Of a DNA stretch of 32,299 nucleotides, positions 30,432 to 32,299 are shown piece by piece. This stretch comes from a virus: the IMG/VR virus record IMGVR_UViG_3300042466_000422, positions 1 through 32,299 of that record; one strand, 5' to 3'. The notes beneath the pieces are model-generated. The model was not told where the DNA came from and did not search any database. It saw nothing but the letters and a program-made list of their open reading frames with translations. Each line of letters starts with the position of its first letter. Within the stretch, counting starts at the first letter, position 1. A program made the translations under genes and the position numbers.

Positions 30432-30889
30432 CCTTCTTCATTCACGGCGACCCGAAAGGCCAGCCAAGACCGCGAGCGTTCGCTCGCAAGATGGGCGCAA
30501 CGCACGTGGCGCGGATGTACGACTCTGACGTGGCTGACGCTTGGAAGCGCGCGGTGTACATCGGGATCTACCGCGAAGTGCAGGCGCAAAAACCGGCGGT
30601 CGATCCAGTCGGCGCGTTTGACTGCAAGCTCACCTTCTTTTTTCGCCGGCCGAAAAGCCACTACGGCAAGGCCGGGCACGTGAAGGCGAGCGCGCCGATC
30701 AACCACACTAGCAAGCCCGACGCGGACAACCTGGCGAAACTCGTGCTCGACCGCATCACCGAAGGCGGCTGGATCTGGCGCGACGACGCGCAGGTCGCCA
30801 AGCTCAAGGTCGAAAAGTATTGGGCGATCACCGATGCCAGGATCGGCGTGTACGTAAGCATTGAGCCAGTCCAGGCGAGCCAGGCTTGA
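30428..30889 (+). CDS. rusA: RusA-type Holliday junction resolvase
   Basis: From the ATG at 30428 the protein is 153 residues, close to the usual RusA length of about 120. It has the RusA signature: 'SKPDADNLAKLVLD' with D98 and D100, and 'WRDDAQVAKLKVEK' with D119/D120, the acidic metal-binding residues of the active site. The enzyme cuts four-way DNA junctions formed during recombination or replication fork collapse, complementing the RecT and RecE-type genes. Confidence 0.9.
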   Translation: MTFFIHGDPKGQPRPRAFARKMGATHVARMYDSDVADAWKRAVYIGIYREVQAQKPAVDPVGAFDCKLTFFFRRPKSHYGKAGHVKASAPINHTSKPDADNLAKLVLDRITEGGWIWRDDAQVAKLKVEKYWAITDARIGVYVSIEPVQASQA

Positions 30890-30945
30890 CGCGCGGACGG
30901 GATCGAGTAAACACAAACCAAGGCCGTAAGAAGCCTAAGACCACA

Positions 30946-31032
30946 ATGACAATTCAAAATTTAGCCAGCCAGTTGCGCGGAGGCATTTTCGTGGTGCCAA
31001 TTCTTACCCGTGTTGCTGGTTGGCTTTTTTGA
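30946..31032 (+). CDS. possible 28-residue leader peptide
   Basis: A short frame MTIQNLASQLRGGIFVVPIL and so on stops four bases before the next ATG, exactly across the candidate hairpin at 30964-31030. It might be a translated leader, but its reality is doubtful because 28 residues can occur by chance. No domain is seen. Confidence 0.2.
   Translation: MTIQNLASQLRGGIFVVPILTRVAGWLF
30964..31030 (+). terminator. long-loop hairpin and T-run before the replication gene
   Basis: GCCAGCCAG (30964-30972) pairs with CTGGTTGGC (31016-31024) with one G-U wobble, and six T residues (31025-31030) follow. The 43-base loop holds an inner GGCA/TGCC stem. It resembles an attenuator, ending only six bases before the ATG at 31036, so it may control expression of the replication gene rather than simply terminate RusA transcripts. 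Confidence 0.45.
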
Positions 31033-31035
31033 TTT

Positions 31036-31767
31036 ATGAAAAGAATGACCGAGACTAGAAAATGGCAGGATTCATGGTTCATGGATTTGCCTGCAAAATA
31101 CAAACTCGCGTGGTTTTGGATTTTAGACAATTGCGATCACGCAGGATTGATAGACCCCAATTCCAAACTTATGTCTTTTATGGTTGGAGAGCCAATCGAT
31201 GGAGAGGAGTTCCTGCGCATGATGGCCGGTCGCGTGACCAAACCTAAATCCGGAAAGTGGTTCGTTACCTCGTTTATCAGTTTCCAATATGGAACGGAAT
31301 TGAATCCGCGCAACTCCGCGCATCGTGGTGTTTTGCGAATTTTGAACGATCAACAAATTGAATGTCCTGTCTCGGTTTTTAACGAGAAAGATCAAGGGCC
31401 TAACAAGCCCCTAGGAAGCCCCTCTGGAGGGGCTCAGGATAAGGATAAGGATAAGGATAAGGATAAGGAGATTCAGATTCGCGCCGGAACACTACTTCGC
31501 AAACGTGCGGAGACGCTTTGGGACCATGCTGAGATTCGAGCCTATGCCAAAAACAAGTCCGTGATTGCTTCAACTCCCGAAGCCGACTGGCTCGTGCTGG
31601 AAAAGTTCTACGCAGCTCCGCAGGCTGAAACATTCAAGCGAAAGTCGCTTGCGACGCTGCTCAACAACTGGAACGGCGAGATCGACCGGGCAAAGAATTG
31701 GGAAATCGAAGCCACGAACAAATCCAAACCCATTTTCACCCGTGAAAGCACCATCGACCGGTCCTGA
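31036..31767 (+). CDS. phage replication initiator-like protein
   Basis: The 243-residue protein opens with 'WQDSWFMDLPAKYKLAWFWI' and 'LDNCDHAGLIDPNS', a pattern typical of phage replication initiators (O-like or replisome organiser N-terminal winged-helix domains). A flexible middle follows, including five Asp-Lys pairs (135-144), and a helical C-terminal part ('LATLLNNWNGEIDRAKNW') that may contact the helicase. Such proteins bind the phage origin and load the helicase. The gene is AT-rich (40% GC over 31081-31140). The helicase gene starts inside its last 26 bases. No Shine-Dalgarno is visible at the start. Confidence 0.6.
   Translation: MKRMTETRKWQDSWFMDLPAKYKLAWFWILDNCDHAGLIDPNSKLMSFMVGEPIDGEEFLRMMAGRVTKPKSGKWFVTSFISFQYGTELNPRNSAHRGVLRILNDQQIECPVSVFNEKDQGPNKPLGSPSGGAQDKDKDKDKDKEIQIRAGTLLRKRAETLWDHAEIRAYAKNKSVIASTPEADWLVLEKFYAAPQAETFKRKSLATLLNNWNGEIDRAKNWEIEATNKSKPIFTRESTIDRS
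31417..31434 (+). repeat. perfect hairpin inside the replication gene
   Basis: AGCCCCTC (31417-31424) and GAGGGGCT (31427-31434) form an 8-base perfect stem with a two-base TG loop. It lies in the coding sequence just before the tandem GATAAG repeats. It may be a chance palindrome or an RNA or DNA structural element, such as part of a phage origin. Confidence 0.5.
31438..31467 (+). repeat. five GATAAG tandem repeats
   Basis: Five copies of the hexamer GATAAG, in frame with the replication gene, encode DKDKDKDKDK at residues 135-144. Because the unit is six bases, gain or loss of a unit changes linker length without a frameshift. Iterons of this kind inside a replication-initiator gene are typical of phage origins such as lambda ori, though hexamers are shorter than most known iterons. 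Confidence 0.75.
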
Positions 31768-32299
31768 CTATTCAGCCGCGGAGCGCCGGCTCATTGCCTC
31801 CTGCATGGCCGGCGGAGTCCAGACCGTTGCCACCGCGGTCAACCAGGGCGTGAGCGCCGAGACCTTCGCGGATCCGATGCTCGGGATCCTCTGGCAGGCG
31901 CTGGTCCAGACCGCGACCGAGGACAAGGACACGCACGTGTTTAAGGTTGGCCGGCGCGCCTTCGGCTCGGCCATCGATGCTGAGAGTATGGCCGAACTGG
32001 CTCGCATCGCGTCACTCGAGCCCACCTCGATCTTCGCCCGGGCGCTGACCATCGAGGTCATCGATGCGAACAAGCGCCGCCAGGCAGTCACGAAGCTCGG
32101 CCAGGCGCTCAACGCAGTCACGCCACGGGATGGCGCCGAGTGGGATGAAGATTGGTCGGCCGCCCGCAAAGCGATCCACGAGGCCGAGCTCGCGGTCTCG
32201 ATCCAGGGCGCCACGAAAACTCTCTCGGCGATCGTGGACGAATATATCCATGACGAGATCCACGGCCGGGAGGCGGGGATCGTCGGGACAGGAATAAGC
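31742..32299 (+). CDS. DnaB-like replicative helicase, N-terminal part (cut by window)
   Basis: The frame from the GTG at 31742 runs to the window end (186 codons, no stop). 'DYSAAERRLIASCMAGGVQT' and 'GVSAETFADPMLGILWQALV' match the DnaB N-terminal domain, followed by a helical linker region. The ATPase domain, with Walker A, would lie beyond the end. The start overlaps the replication-initiator stop by 26 bases, and a later ATG (at codon 21) would remove part of the domain. DnaB helicases unwind DNA at the phage replication fork and are loaded by the neighbouring initiator. Confidence 0.75.
   Translation, partial: MKAPSTGPDYSAAERRLIASCMAGGVQTVATAVNQGVSAETFADPMLGILWQALVQTATEDKDTHVFKVGRRAFGSAIDAESMAELARIASLEPTSIFARALTIEVIDANKRRQAVTKLGQALNAVTPRDGAEWDEDWSAARKAIHEAELAVSIQGATKTLSAIVDEYIHDEIHGREAGIVGTGIS

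Noticed and set aside
1-32299. Integrase, repressor, tRNA genes, insertion sequences or attachment sites
   Set aside because: None were recognised on either strand, so the lifestyle (temperate or lytic) cannot be decided from this window.

Overview
The window is a contiguous piece of a tailed double-stranded DNA phage genome (or prophage) with a long, non-contractile, lambda-like tail. All recognisable genes lie on the + strand and are packed tightly, many joined by 4-base ATGA stop/start overlaps. Most of the DNA is GC-rich, with several AT-richer islands. The host cannot be named from the sequence. A Sec-type signal peptide on the endolysin and a run of small inner-membrane lysis genes suggest a Gram-negative host. 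Most genes, including the major capsid gene, have no Shine-Dalgarno sequence and instead carry A-rich or AC-rich leaders. That would suit a lineage with weak SD dependence, such as Verrucomicrobiota or Cyanobacteria, but this is a low-confidence guess. No integrase, repressor, tRNA or CRISPR array was seen.

Layout. 1-5996 is the packaging and portal module: small terminase, a small zinc-finger/Myb-like protein, GpA-type large terminase, an orphan DNA methyltransferase, a gpW-like joiner and a lambda-type portal with an unusual C-terminal module. 5998-12727 interrupts the usual portal-protease order. It holds a 1564-residue tail fibre with a self-cleaving S74 chaperone end, two unknown proteins, two holin-like proteins and a two-TM protein. 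12755-15041 resumes head assembly with protease/scaffold, decoration protein and major capsid protein, ending in a strong terminator. 15149-17169 encodes two GT-A-like glycosyltransferases placed directly between the capsid and connector genes. 17186-25822 is the connector and tail module: connector, tail completion, terminator, tube, a G/GT chaperone pair with a canonical -1 frameshift site, a short tape measure, distal tail and hub proteins, an NlpC/P60-like protein and a J-like receptor-tip protein with fibronectin repeats.

An intergenic control region rich in small inverted repeats (25823-25981) and a terminator separate the late genes from the second block. 26221-32299 encodes a secreted endolysin followed by recombination and replication genes: a protein with an SSB-like acidic tip, RecT, a RecE/YqaJ-type exonuclease, RusA, a phage replication initiator-like protein and the start of a DnaB-type helicase cut off by the window end. 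Several small unknown genes lie between them.

The genes imply a virion with a tail of about 65-70 nm (from the tape measure length), packaging by a cos-type GpA terminase, and RecE/RecT plus RusA recombination feeding replication. The least conventional parts are the fibre-plus-lysis insertion in the head operon, the capsid-adjacent glycosyltransferase pair, the portal extension, and the SSB-tail mimic beside RecT.
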